Origin: an uncultured Chitinophagaceae bacterium
GTDB lineage: Bacteria; Bacteroidota; Bacteroidia; Chitinophagales; Chitinophagaceae
Reading direction: 5' to 3'
NCBI GenBank assembly: GCA_937981995.1
Contig: CALJNC010000016.1
Location: forward strand, 1 to 63,283
Length of the DNA stretch: 63,283 bases
Positions within the stretch are counted from its first letter, which is position 1, and each line of letters begins with the position of its first letter. Under the pieces are notes generated by a model, which was given only the letters and a program-made list of their open reading frames with translations, had not been told where the DNA came from and made no database searches. Positions 36,222 to 45,418 of this stretch are shown piece after piece. The translations under genes and the position numbers were made by a program.

Positions 36222-38360
36222 ATGAAATACTATTACCTACTACTTACAAGCCTTGTTTTTGGCTTAAGCACGAATGCACAAGGCACATTACAAAACAGCA
36301 TAGCAGACTCAGCTAAAGTGAGCCGCTACGAGTGGCAATCGCTACAACAAATTGAAAAAGAGCAAAAGCGATTTGACTTTGCCGATGGCATAGGCGACCG
36401 CTATCTAAATATAGACGATGACAAATTGCGGTCAAAAGCAATTTCAAGCGCCATTTTTAATAAAGTGGATCAGTACAAATTTTATGTGCTTAATAATTTT
36501 ACTGATTATGAGACGAAACGTGCTTTTTTGTCTACGCTTATTTTTCAATTAAAGCGAGCAAATAAAAGTATTGATAATGGCACCTTGAATGTAAACTCTT
36601 ACAAAAAACTTTTTACGCAATCTTTAGAATTAGCAAAAGCGGTTAAAGGAAATAGTGGCGCCTACTATCTTGAAAATAACACCAATAAGGAAATGTATTA
36701 CATAGCAGATATGCTCAATCCTTATCCTGAATTAAAGGAAAAGCTTATGGCCGAAATTGCTAATCGCTACCCTGAAATTTTGATTGGCAAACTTCGTAAA
36801 ATCCAGCCAGCATCATTAGCTGATAAAGTAGTAATACAAACTGCCAAAAGCAGACCGAAGTACTTATTAAACTATGCAACCTCTACTGCTATTGAGCGTG
36901 ACATTGTAAGACGTAGCTCCGATGAGTTTGTACAAAGCTTGGTAAAAATTGCAGATAAAAGTAAAACACCCTTAAAGGCAATTTATTTTTTAGATGACTA
37001 TCACAATAAGAAAAAAACAATTGCTCAGATTAATGCAATAACGAGTAATAAAAACTCCTACTTTAAAAACATTGTAGCTCAGTTGAATGAAACAAAAGAT
37101 GAGAACGTAAAAAAACGATTGACCAAAGAGTTACATGTAGAAACCAAATACTTTGTACAACAAATGAATGAGCGTCACTTTATGTCAGACGCTGCCCGGT
37201 TTAAAAGTATTGCATCATTTAGCTCAGCAGAAATTTATTATTTAATTACAGAAGGTGATGAAGAGTTTTATACTAGTAGTTACATGGGTGCTTTTAAACG
37301 TTTTATGGGTAAGTTGAAACCCAAGAACGCCTATACTTTTTTAGAGAAAATTGACTTCAATGAATTCAGAACCTTCATTCGCTTAAGCGGCAATTTTAAT
37401 ACCCTTAGTTCATTTGTAAAAACTATGAAGCCTGAGCAAAAAGAAAAGCTTATGAAAATGTTTGTAGCTGACTTAGGTGGCAAAGATTTAGATAAAAGTT
37501 TGGAAGGCGCAATAGACGTAGCCACAACGTATAGCTCAATTAAGGATTCAGCCCTACATAATTTGGTTATAGAAGAAGTACAACGAAATAAAAACAAAGC
37601 CCATATTGCCGATAACCAACTTTCTTATCGCATATATAATATTTTAAACATCCTTTTTGTTGAAAGTGACAGCATGGTTTCTGCCAAGTTAAATGTGCCA
37701 CCCATTTCTTCCTTACCGTATAAAAGTTTACAAAATGATTCGGGTGTAGTGGTACAGCAAATATTTTTTCCGGGAGATAAAGACGGCAAAGGTGTTTTCA
37801 ACGGATTTATGAGAAGGCACAGAACTAGCAAATGGAAATTTAGCCAAACCAAAGATTGGGTTGTATTTGAAAGTAAAGGAAAAAACAAAGTAATTAAGTA
37901 CGCCAATAAACCACACGATGAGCCTAATGATGAATTTGCTCAAAAAGCATTACAAAAACATTTAATCTCATTAAACTTAAACCCTTCTATTATTATACAA
38001 AGAGGTCATAGCTATCATGTAGCAACTACGCTTGACCAGTTAGCTCCCTGTAATAAAGTAATTATGCTAGGAGCTTGTGGCGGTTTTAATCACTTAGAAA
38101 CTATTATGAGCAAAAGCCCAGACGCACAAATCATAAGTAGTAAGCAAGTAGGTAGCGGAAGTGTAAACTGGCCCATACTTGATTATATGGATAAAGAGCT
38201 ACTTGCTGGTAACGGCTTAGATTGGATTAAAATGTGGGGCGACTTAGGTAAAAGGCTTAGAGGAAATGCTTTATTTGATGACTATGTACCACCACATAAA
38301 AATTTAGGTTCTCTTTTCTTAAAAGCCTTTTACAGATCAGAGTTGGAAGAAGTAGAATAA
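36222..38360 (+). CDS. Large exported protein with a possible His/Cys peptidase-like C-terminal region
   Basis: This 712-residue protein has a signal peptide (about 1-20, ending TNAQ) and a long helical, Lys-rich middle (about 25-500) I do not recognise. Its C-terminal 130 residues look like a Rossmann-type fold: SIIIQRGHSYH (His596), then KVIMLGACGG (Cys619) and AQIISSKQVGSGSVNWPILDYMDKELL. The GHS ... GACGG order recalls clan CD (caspase/gingipain-type) peptidases, but the 23-residue spacing is short. Two tiny ORFs follow on the strand; the first overlaps its stop codon. Confidence 0.75.
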   Translation: MKYYYLLLTSLVFGLSTNAQGTLQNSIADSAKVSRYEWQSLQQIEKEQKRFDFADGIGDRYLNIDDDKLRSKAISSAIFNKVDQYKFYVLNNFTDYETKRAFLSTLIFQLKRANKSIDNGTLNVNSYKKLFTQSLELAKAVKGNSGAYYLENNTNKEMYYIADMLNPYPELKEKLMAEIANRYPEILIGKLRKIQPASLADKVVIQTAKSRPKYLLNYATSTAIERDIVRRSSDEFVQSLVKIADKSKTPLKAIYFLDDYHNKKKTIAQINAITSNKNSYFKNIVAQLNETKDENVKKRLTKELHVETKYFVQQMNERHFMSDAARFKSIASFSSAEIYYLITEGDEEFYTSSYMGAFKRFMGKLKPKNAYTFLEKIDFNEFRTFIRLSGNFNTLSSFVKTMKPEQKEKLMKMFVADLGGKDLDKSLEGAIDVATTYSSIKDSALHNLVIEEVQRNKNKAHIADNQLSYRIYNILNILFVESDSMVSAKLNVPPISSLPYKSLQNDSGVVVQQIFFPGDKDGKGVFNGFMRRHRTSKWKFSQTKDWVVFESKGKNKVIKYANKPHDEPNDEFAQKALQKHLISLNLNPSIIIQRGHSYHVATTLDQLAPCNKVIMLGACGGFNHLETIMSKSPDAQIISSKQVGSGSVNWPILDYMDKELLAGNGLDWIKMWGDLGKRLRGNALFDDYVPPHKNLGSLFLKAFYRSELEEVE

Positions 38361-38458
38361 TGAACTTAAAAGGATTTATATCCAATATAAAATCAAGGAT
38401 TCTAAGAAGATGGGCCGATTATATTACTGATATAGAAAATTCAAAAACAAGGCAATAG
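38360..38458 (+). CDS. Short ORF overlapping the preceding stop (in-frame TAG)
   Basis: The ATG overlaps the stop of the exported-protein gene (TAATG), suggesting translational coupling. The 32-residue product (MNLKGFISNIKSRILRRWADYITDI...) is basic and amphipathic and ends at a TAG. Twelve bp later, in the same frame, an ATG opens a 34-residue hydrophobic peptide. It may be a small gene of its own or the first half of a peptide split by a nonsense mutation. Confidence 0.35.
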   Translation: MNLKGFISNIKSRILRRWADYITDIENSKTRQ

Positions 38459-38470
38459 GCACAAGCCCAT

Positions 38471-38575
38471 ATGGCTATTTTCTGGCCAGTAATTATTCTT
38501 GTAATAATGATTATTTGTTTTCTAGCTAGTTATCTCTTCGGTCCACAACCAATACCTAATAATCCTGTAAAATGA
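38471..38575 (+). CDS. Small hydrophobic ORF
   Basis: This 34-residue peptide has one membrane segment (IFWPVIILVIMIICFLASYLF) followed by GPQPIPNNPVK. It is in frame with the 32-residue ORF ending at 38458, which overlaps the stop of the large exported-protein gene. It could be a small membrane protein by itself or the C-terminal half of a disrupted one. Confidence 0.4.
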   Translation: MAIFWPVIILVIMIICFLASYLFGPQPIPNNPVK

Positions 38576-38596
38576 CATGTCAATTTACGATTTAAT

Positions 38597-40006
38597 TTAC
38601 TTCTTATAGCGTAAAAGTAAATCTGAGAAAATTGGATGTAGCAAAATATCCTTATCAATTTTATTGAGACATTTTGCTTTTGGCGTATCCATAATTAAGG
38701 CATTTTCGAAAAACAGAACAGCATCTTTCGTTTTGCCTAGCGCTAAATAAATTCCCGCTCTGTAATATTCAAATTCAACCCGATCGCCACAGTGCTCTAT
38801 TGCAATTTCAGTTTGTTGCAAGGCTTCTTCTAAATAATCAAATGAGTACAGTGCCTTAATTAATGCGTCCCAAATAGCAGGCTCATTGGGCTGTTGTTTT
38901 ATCGCATTTAAATAGCAAACAATCGCCTCCTCTTCAGACTCTAATTCAAGCAAGCAATCTCCTAGTGCTAAGGAATACGTGGCATTCCCTTGGTCGATAT
39001 GGAGCGCCACCGAAAATGACTTTACTGCTTTTTCCCAAGCACGTTCTTTTACATAAGTCTCACCTATTTTATAAAATATAGTATCATCCTCAGGGTTAAT
39101 TATGGATGCTTTGCGGTAGTAATGTCTTGCTTTAGCATATTGTTTTTTATGCTCCCAGCAAAAAGCCAATGTTTCTAAAATCACATCTTCAGTTTTAGCA
39201 ACATGAATATGTTCTTCTAAAATAGCAATTGCATTATCATACTCTTTTATCTGTATAAAACATTCACCCAGATTACGCATTGCGTATTCAAATTTGCTAT
39301 TTACAGCCAAGCAATTTTCATAAGACTCAATGGCCTCAGGAAAGTTTTTTATACTTTGGTACAGCAAGCCAATATTATACCATGCCGATGCATAAAGGGG
39401 ATACTTTTCTAATATCTCTTTATGAAAAACAATACAGTCATCTTGCTTTTTAGTTACATCTGCCCAAAAACACATTCGCACAAGTGCATCTTCAAAAAGA
39501 GGATTAATCTCTAATACTTGTTTTAGTGTAGAATATACTTTTTCAAACTCAGTTTGCTCATCATAAATTTCGGCAAGCTCCATAAGTATAAATGCTTTAT
39601 CAGCATCAGCAAATTTTTCCAAATCACCCTTTAGTAATTGTATGGCATCATCAACCTTATCACACTCCACCAAAACTTCAGCATGTAATAACAAACTATC
39701 TAAATCACCCGGAGTAATATTTTTAATCTTTTCCATGAGCGATAAAGCTAACTCACTTTTATTCTGTGCCAATAGCCATTCTGCTTTGCGCATGAGCAAG
39801 GCCGTTGAAAAAGGAAATATCTCAGTAGACATCTCACAAGCAATTTGCCAATTCTCTTTATCACCGTACACCTCAAAATGGTCAATTAATGCTTCAAAAT
39901 CATCTTCGTGCAGGGCTCTATGGCTCTGCCCTTTTTTCATTTTTTGGAACGCAGCTTTTAAACTTTCTATATCCTTAAAATTATTTTGATCCTCGTTTTC
40001 AAACAT
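38597..40006 (-). CDS. TPR-repeat protein
   Basis: This 469-residue protein has no signal peptide and consists almost entirely of tetratricopeptide repeats, for example ALSLMEKIKNITPGDLDSLLLHAEVL, AWYNIGLLYQSIKNFPEAIESYENCLAVN, AMRNLGECFIQIKEYDNAIAILEEH and TIFYKIGETYVKERAWEKAVKSFSVAL. TPR solenoids act as protein-binding scaffolds. Partners are unknown. Convergent with the preceding exported-protein unit. Confidence 0.88.
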   Translation of the reverse strand: MFENEDQNNFKDIESLKAAFQKMKKGQSHRALHEDDFEALIDHFEVYGDKENWQIACEMSTEIFPFSTALLMRKAEWLLAQNKSELALSLMEKIKNITPGDLDSLLLHAEVLVECDKVDDAIQLLKGDLEKFADADKAFILMELAEIYDEQTEFEKVYSTLKQVLEINPLFEDALVRMCFWADVTKKQDDCIVFHKEILEKYPLYASAWYNIGLLYQSIKNFPEAIESYENCLAVNSKFEYAMRNLGECFIQIKEYDNAIAILEEHIHVAKTEDVILETLAFCWEHKKQYAKARHYYRKASIINPEDDTIFYKIGETYVKERAWEKAVKSFSVALHIDQGNATYSLALGDCLLELESEEEAIVCYLNAIKQQPNEPAIWDALIKALYSFDYLEEALQQTEIAIEHCGDRVEFEYYRAGIYLALGKTKDAVLFFENALIMDTPKAKCLNKIDKDILLHPIFSDLLLRYKK

Positions 40007-40146
40007 GAGTACGTTTGGTAAATCTAAGCCATAAAGCCTTTTTTACAATCAGAACTTACTCAGAATTAATATTGATTACATCTTAACTTATTGAAAAGGT
40101 ATTTTTTTAATATTTTGAGCTTTGGTATTATCTTTAAGGTCTTATG

Positions 40147-40608
40147 ATGGATGTTTTAAATCAATTGCACAGCATACTCCGTTGGGTTATACTCATATTA
40201 CTTATTCTTACAATTGTAAAAAGTTTTCAGGGCATGCGCAAAAATGGAGCATACAACGCTTCAGACAAGAAATTTGCGCTTTGGACACTCATTGGTGCAC
40301 ACCTGCAGCTAGTTATAGGATTGGTGCAATATTTTGTTGGTGGCAAAGGACTTCATAATATCCAAACTTATGGCATGGGCGATGTAATGAAAAACAGCGT
40401 GATGCGCTTTTATGCAGTAGAGCATATTTTTGTTATGCTTATAGCTATTATTTTAATTACGGTAGGATACAGCACAGCTAAAAGAACGCTGGCACCACGC
40501 AAAAAACATAAGAAAATTTTCATCTTTTATTTAATCGCCCTTATCCTTATTTTATCCCGGATTCCTTGGCCTTTTATGAAAGGATTTGAGAATACCTCTT
40601 GGCTGTAG
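40147..40608 (+). CDS. Four-TM integral membrane protein with conserved histidines
   Basis: This protein of 153 residues (154 from the Met one codon earlier) has four predicted membrane segments. His residues lie in the first (LHSILRWVILILLILTIV), second (IGAHLQLVIGLVQYFVGG) and third (FYAVEHIFVMLIAIILI) segments, which could bind heme or act in proton transfer; similar proteins in Bacteroidota are annotated loosely as cytochrome b-like. The basic stretch RTLAPRKKHKK lies between TM3 and TM4. It starts a + strand group with the rhodanese genes. Function unproven. Confidence 0.6.
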   Translation: MDVLNQLHSILRWVILILLILTIVKSFQGMRKNGAYNASDKKFALWTLIGAHLQLVIGLVQYFVGGKGLHNIQTYGMGDVMKNSVMRFYAVEHIFVMLIAIILITVGYSTAKRTLAPRKKHKKIFIFYLIALILILSRIPWPFMKGFENTSWL

Positions 40609-40679
40609 TTTTAAAGAAAAATGGCTGATTGCTGACGAGGTAATTTGCAGCAATTACTCGTAACTTTACCATCTTTATA

Positions 40680-40937
40680 ATGTTTCAAAACATTTTCAAT
40701 ACACCTTGGCATCTTATGAGATGGGTACGTTTAGTAGCTGGTCTTTTTGCGTTCATTAGTTTTTTATCTAAACTAATAGAAGGCAGCACATTACTTACAA
40801 TAGATTACCTTTTGCTTGCAGCTGGTATCTATTTTTTATACAAGGCACTATTCAATACTGGATGCGAAGTTGTAAATACAATTGACAATCATCGTCAAGA
40901 TGAAAGTTCTCCAATCGATTGCGAAGAAATAAAATAA
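40680..40937 (+). CDS. Small two-TM protein (DUF2892-like)
   Basis: This 85-residue protein has two membrane segments (about 14-32 and 40-58) and a short acidic C-terminal tail. NTPWHLMRWVRLVAGLFAFIS and the end of TM2 with YKALFNTGCE are typical of small membrane proteins found beside rhodaneses. A Cys (GCE) follows TM2. It precedes the rhodanese-like gene by 6 bp, so the two are one operon in a sulfur-related context. Confidence 0.65.
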   Translation: MFQNIFNTPWHLMRWVRLVAGLFAFISFLSKLIEGSTLLTIDYLLLAAGIYFLYKALFNTGCEVVNTIDNHRQDESSPIDCEEIK

Positions 40938-40943
40938 ACAACA

Positions 40944-41324
40944 ATGATCAAAACAATAATAAGTTTCCTATTGCTAAGTACAATTATATCATGCACAGCA
41001 ACTAATAAAAGTATAAAACGCATTGCGATAGATAAAATGAGTACTATGAGTGTTGATGAAAACACCATAATAATCGATGTACGTACACCTGGAGAAGTAG
41101 CAGAGGGCTATGTAAAAGGGACCGATAAATTTATAGATTACAATGGTGCTAATTTTGAAGAACAAATCATGCAATTGGATAAAGATAAAACCTATGTAGT
41201 TTATTGCCGTAGTGGTAACCGTAGCACTAAAGCATTAAATACAATGGCAGAAAACGGCTTTAAAAAGCTCTATGAGCTAGAAGGTGGCATCACAGCCGTA
41301 CCGCAAGAAAACATTACAAAATAA
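40944..41324 (+). CDS. Rhodanese-like lipoprotein
   Basis: This 126-residue protein carries a lipobox (IISC, Cys17) and one rhodanese domain. IIIDVRTPGEVAEGYVKGT is the conserved N-terminal motif and VYCRSGNRSTKAL contains the active-site Cys (CRSGNR loop). Such proteins carry sulfane sulfur as a persulfide, here in the periplasm. It is flanked by a DUF2892-like gene and a YeiH-family exporter gene, forming a small sulfur-handling operon. Confidence 0.9.
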   Translation: MIKTIISFLLLSTIISCTATNKSIKRIAIDKMSTMSVDENTIIIDVRTPGEVAEGYVKGTDKFIDYNGANFEEQIMQLDKDKTYVVYCRSGNRSTKALNTMAENGFKKLYELEGGITAVPQENITK

Positions 41325-41328
41325 TAAA

Positions 41329-42300
41329 TTGAAAGCACAACTTTTAAAAGGCATTGCGCTTTCGTTCTTGGTTGGCTTACTTTCTTTTTTGATTGCGCCT
41401 TATATACCAGGTATCAATGGTGTTATACTAAGTTTTATTTTAGGTGTTGCCATTGGTAATCTTGTAAGGCTGCCTAATGAATTTATGCAAGGCGTTAAAT
41501 TTTCAAGTTCAAAAATATTGGAAGCATCTATTGTGCTACTCGCATTTAGCATAAGCTTTTCTGATATTCAGGCTATAGGCCCATCTAAGTTTGCACTTAT
41601 TGCTATTACTATTGTTCTAGTTCTTTCGCTTACTATATACTTAGCCAAAGTATTAAACTGCCCTGCCGAAGGTGGCTGGCTTGTAGGTTTTGGTACAGCT
41701 ATTTGTGGTAGTTCGGCTATTGCGGCTTTGGCACCTTCTGTTACAAAAAATACGGAGGATACGGGTATTGCAATTGCCATTGTAAATCTTATAGGTAGCA
41801 TAGCTATGGTCATAATGCCTTTTGCTTTAAAATACCTTGAAGTTTCGGACCTAGATAGCAGTATATACATTGGTGCAAGCTTGCACTCGGTTGGCAATGT
41901 AATGGGGGCTGGTTTTGGTATGGACAATCCTACGATAGGAGAAAATGCACTGACAATAAAAATGGCTCGCGTTGCTTTACTTACACCAGCAATTATCTTT
42001 TTTAATATTTTGGTTCAGGCGGGTAAAAAAAGAAGTTTGGCAAGCTACTTTAAGTTACCTCCTTATTTGTGGGCTTTTATAGCCATTACCATTTTAGTAT
42101 CTGTTGTTGATTTGCCACAGCAATTTCTTGCAACTGCAAAACTAGGTGGCAAGTTCCTACTCATAGTTGCAATGGCTGCCATTGGATTAAAAGTAAGCTT
42201 ACGCCAATTAGTTACTTCAGGTAGAAAAGCCTTGAAGTTTGGGGTTATGATTTTTGCGTTGCAATTGATTATTATTGGCTTGTTGTTGATGGTGCTTTAA
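41329..42300 (+). CDS. YeiH-family putative sulfate exporter
   Basis: This 323-residue integral membrane protein has about ten segments. It has the family pattern GWLVGFGTAICGSSAIAALAP and GASLHSVGNVMGAGFGM. No in-frame ATG is near the N-terminus; I start at TTG 41329, five bp after the rhodanese stop, giving MKAQLLKGIALSFLVGLL. A longer GTG start at 41284 would overlap the rhodanese gene by 41 bp. It is the last gene of the rhodanese operon and may export sulfate or a related anion made by sulfur oxidation. Confidence 0.85.
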   Translation: MKAQLLKGIALSFLVGLLSFLIAPYIPGINGVILSFILGVAIGNLVRLPNEFMQGVKFSSSKILEASIVLLAFSISFSDIQAIGPSKFALIAITIVLVLSLTIYLAKVLNCPAEGGWLVGFGTAICGSSAIAALAPSVTKNTEDTGIAIAIVNLIGSIAMVIMPFALKYLEVSDLDSSIYIGASLHSVGNVMGAGFGMDNPTIGENALTIKMARVALLTPAIIFFNILVQAGKKRSLASYFKLPPYLWAFIAITILVSVVDLPQQFLATAKLGGKFLLIVAMAAIGLKVSLRQLVTSGRKALKFGVMIFALQLIIIGLLLMVL

Positions 42301-42318
42301 TTTATTTTTACCATAGTC

Positions 42319-42486
42319 ATGGAAAACTCGGAAAGAACCAATCAGTGGTGAGAGGAAATAGGAGAAACCCTGCCTAAAAAGTATACGCTTAAACGGTCTA
42401 GAATCATGTATATCGAGTATAAGTCAAGTGGTGTAGAAATTGATGAAGATATAAAAGAAGAATATTTTAAAATCATTGATAAATAA
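42319..42486 (+). pseudogene. Small gene interrupted by an in-frame TGA
   Basis: From ATG 42319 the frame reads MENSERTNQW, TGA, then EEIGETLPKKYTLKRSRI and MYIEYKSSGVEIDEDIKEEYFKIIDK before a normal TAA. The TGA directly follows a Trp codon and sits where a Trp would fit (TGG to TGA). The downstream part is a credible coding sequence. It looks like a small gene lost by one nonsense mutation, although a start at the internal ATG (codon 31) could leave a short product. I recognise no family. Confidence 0.5.
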
Positions 42487-42536
42487 TCTTTGCAATTATC
42501 CCTTCCTCATTATCCATTATCAACTAGTATTTATTC

Positions 42537-42544
42537 TATCTTTG
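42537..42544 (+). promoter_or_regulatory. -7 box upstream of the amidophosphoribosyltransferase gene
   Basis: TATCTTTG matches TAnnTTTG and ends 13 bp before the ATG at 42558. No -33 match is visible. Confidence 0.5.
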
Positions 42545-42557
42545 CACTCTTTACATT

Positions 42558-44402
42558 ATGTCTGATGCGATAAAACATGAATGTGGGATCACCTTCATTC
42601 GCCTTCGAAAGCCCATCTCTTTTTACCATGAAAAATATGGTACGGCCCTTTACGGACTGAACAAATTATACCTCCTTATGGAGAAGCAGCATAACCGAGG
42701 CCAAGATGGTGCAGGTATCGCTTCTGTAAAACTAGATGTGCAAGATGGTTACCCATACGTATCACGCAAACGAAGTATAAAAAAACAATCTATTGCCGAT
42801 ATTTTTGGAACGGTACAAGGAGAGATGGCAGAATTGCAAAATCAATTCCCTGACATCCTCAACAGACCCGATATGCTCAAAGGACATTTAAAAGCTTTGG
42901 GCGAAGTAATGATTGGCCACTTACGATATGGAACACAAGGTCGTAACAATATTGATTACTGTCACCCTTTTTTAAAATCCGATGTAGAAAAAGAAAAGAA
43001 TGTAGTCCTAGCCGGTAATTTTAATTTGGTTAATACCAAAGAGCTGCATCAATACCTTCCACAAAGTGTATTAGATAATGCTAACCTTGATAGTGACTTA
43101 GCAGCCATGATGGAAACAATTCATCACAAGCTACGCGAAAATATTGAAGAGAATGGCAAGGCAAACTGGAAAGACGTTTTAACCAACGCCAACAATCTTT
43201 TTGACGGTGGCTATGCCGTAGCTGGTATGGTGGGCGATGGAGCAAGTTTCTGCTTTAGAGATGCTCATGCCATTCGTCCGATGTTTTACTATATATCGCC
43301 TGAGATTATTGTTACAGCCAGCGAACGTCCGGCAATCATGACAGCGTTTAACGTGCAAATAGAAGAGGTTAAGGAACTTCCGGCGGGTCATGCCTTACTT
43401 ATTGATAAGGATGGAAACTATACCATCGAACGCATTTTGCCAGAGGCAAAAAGGCTTTCTTGTAGTTTTGAGCGTATTTATTTTAGCCGCGGTAGTGATG
43501 CAGATATTTACGAAGAAAGAAAAAATCTAGGTCGTCAGCTTTCGCAGAAAGTGTTGGAGATGATAGACTTTGATTTAAAGAATACCATATTCTCTTTTAT
43601 ACCTAACACTGCTGAAACATCTTTCTTTGGATTAATAAAAGGAGCTGAGGCTTACTTAAATGATATTAAGGTGGAGCGCATTAAAGCTTGGGATGAAGTA
43701 ACTGAAGAAAAGTTACAGGAAATGATTCATCGTCGTGTGCGCATTGAAAAAATTGCTATTAAGGATGTAAAAATGCGAACGTTTATTACGCAGGATAGTG
43801 CGCGTAAAGAAATGGTACAACACGTATATGATATCACCTACGGTAAAGTACGTCGCGGGATTGATACCTTAGTTGTTATTGATGATTCCATCGTTCGTGG
43901 CACTACACTTCGTGAAAGTATCATTCGTATGCTGGATCGCTTAGGACCAAAAAGAATTATTGTAGTTTCAAGTGCTCCTCAAATTAGATACCCAGATTGC
44001 TATGGGATTGATATGAGTAAAATGGGTGAGTTTATCGCTTTCCAAGCTGCTATTGAACTGCACAAAGAAAATATTCATAGCAATGTGCCTAATGAAGTCT
44101 ATGCAAACTGTTTACAAGCTGAAAAAGCCAATAAATTGGGATCTGAAAATTTTGTAAAGAAGATTTATGCCGCTTATGACCCTGATCAGATTAGTGCCAA
44201 GATTGCTAAAATGCTAAAAGAAGATGACGTAAACGCTAAAGTAAATGTGGTTTATCAGCGCATTGAAGGTTTACATACAGCTTGTCCTAATCATAAAGGC
44301 GATTGGTACTTTACCGGCGACTACCCTACCCAAGGTGGTAATGTAGTAGTAAATAAAGCCTTCATGAATTATATGGAGAAAAAGACAGAACGGGCTTATT
44401 AA
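42558..44402 (+). CDS. Amidophosphoribosyltransferase-family protein
   Basis: This 614-residue enzyme is related to PurF, which makes phosphoribosylamine from PRPP and glutamine at the start of purine synthesis. The N-terminal glutaminase domain has its catalytic Cys at residue 9 (KHECGITFIRL), with NRGQDGAGIA, LGEVMIGHLRYGTQGRNNIDYCHPF and LAGNFNLVN. The phosphoribosyltransferase domain has LVVIDDSIVRGTTLRESIIRML, the PRPP loop. It is about 100 residues longer than classical PurF, a form found in Bacteroidota beside a standard PurF, so it may be a paralogue. The Cys must be exposed by removal of 8 residues. Confidence 0.88.
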   Translation: MSDAIKHECGITFIRLRKPISFYHEKYGTALYGLNKLYLLMEKQHNRGQDGAGIASVKLDVQDGYPYVSRKRSIKKQSIADIFGTVQGEMAELQNQFPDILNRPDMLKGHLKALGEVMIGHLRYGTQGRNNIDYCHPFLKSDVEKEKNVVLAGNFNLVNTKELHQYLPQSVLDNANLDSDLAAMMETIHHKLRENIEENGKANWKDVLTNANNLFDGGYAVAGMVGDGASFCFRDAHAIRPMFYYISPEIIVTASERPAIMTAFNVQIEEVKELPAGHALLIDKDGNYTIERILPEAKRLSCSFERIYFSRGSDADIYEERKNLGRQLSQKVLEMIDFDLKNTIFSFIPNTAETSFFGLIKGAEAYLNDIKVERIKAWDEVTEEKLQEMIHRRVRIEKIAIKDVKMRTFITQDSARKEMVQHVYDITYGKVRRGIDTLVVIDDSIVRGTTLRESIIRMLDRLGPKRIIVVSSAPQIRYPDCYGIDMSKMGEFIAFQAAIELHKENIHSNVPNEVYANCLQAEKANKLGSENFVKKIYAAYDPDQISAKIAKMLKEDDVNAKVNVVYQRIEGLHTACPNHKGDWYFTGDYPTQGGNVVVNKAFMNYMEKKTERAY

Positions 44403-45271
44403 CTCGTTTCGTATAGCCACTCTTCTTGTACTACCCCGTTTTTTGAAATTCGCACAATGTAATCATCATATGGGTCTAGCTTCCCTATTTTAATATCATG
44501 CATAAATAAGCATAAGGATTTTTCCTGTACAAAAATTCGATCATGACGTATGTTATTTACTAGTTCATCTGTCTCGGCCGAGTATAATTGAATAGTCACT
44601 TTATCACTCGTTTCTATATTTTTTAATTTGTAAATTCCGTTATTATGAAAAGCTACTGGCAAAAGCGAAGGCACTTTTTTAATATAAACCGCAGGTTGAT
44701 AAACTTGAATAGGTAAGTATAATTTATTGCCTACAAAACTTCTTAAAGCCATTACAGCAGAGGAATCTTTTCCTACTATTAAATTAGGTGACCGTTTATC
44801 AAAAAATTGCCATATGGCACGCTGTGCCGCGTAATCAAAAACTTGCAGGCGTTCTATTAATTTGCATAATTCTATGCTTGCCTTATTCGGATTTTTCTGA
44901 AGATAAAATCGACTTAATTTCTCAGGGCAACCATCACCACTTTCACAACAAAAGGCAGTAAGTGATTTGTAAGCCACTACTTTGGGTTTAATTATTATCG
45001 TATCCGTTTGTGTAACTAAGTGATCTTGCCACCCTTGATTCTCTGATCTAAAATAAGTACCACAAGGTACCTCAACTCCAATAGGTCTATTGGTTCTATT
45101 GCGTGCACTCATGAGCACCCGCTTGTGATCCTTGCCTTTTCTTAAATAATTAAAATTAGCTGCTATTTTACCGGTCTTTATAGCTTCTTCTAATTTTAGA
45201 ATAGGAACTTTTAGCTTGGCTTGGCTAGATAAACAAAAAAGAACAACGGGAATAATTAGTAAATACTTCAT
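44399..45271 (-). CDS. Exported protein of unknown function
   Basis: This 290-residue protein has a signal peptide (about 1-18, ending SSQA) and no recognised domain. Its N-terminal half has a Cys-containing stretch (FCCESGDGCPEKLSRF), with a further Cys at GTYF and ELCKL, so disulfides or metal binding are possible. The C-terminal half is beta-rich (VTIQLYSAETDELVNN, YDDYIVRISKNGVVQEEWLYE). It overlaps the convergent amidophosphoribosyltransferase gene by 4 bp. Confidence 0.6.
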   Translation of the reverse strand: MKYLLIIPVVLFCLSSQAKLKVPILKLEEAIKTGKIAANFNYLRKGKDHKRVLMSARNRTNRPIGVEVPCGTYFRSENQGWQDHLVTQTDTIIIKPKVVAYKSLTAFCCESGDGCPEKLSRFYLQKNPNKASIELCKLIERLQVFDYAAQRAIWQFFDKRSPNLIVGKDSSAVMALRSFVGNKLYLPIQVYQPAVYIKKVPSLLPVAFHNNGIYKLKNIETSDKVTIQLYSAETDELVNNIRHDRIFVQEKSLCLFMHDIKIGKLDPYDDYIVRISKNGVVQEEWLYETS

Positions 45272-45418
45272 GATAATTTAAGTTTAAGTTCATAAAGAAA
45301 ACGTAAAGACATACTATTTAGTATTAAAGAACTCCAAAAATCTATCTCGCAGTCAATTTTTTAACTTTTTAAATCACAAAGACTTTAACTTCGCAGGATT
45401 ACAATTTTGGTATAACAA

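Noticed and set aside
41284-41328. GTG start for the YeiH-family gene
   Set aside because: It would overlap the rhodanese gene by 41 bp with a non-hydrophobic, unconserved N-terminus; TTG at 41329 gives a natural start.
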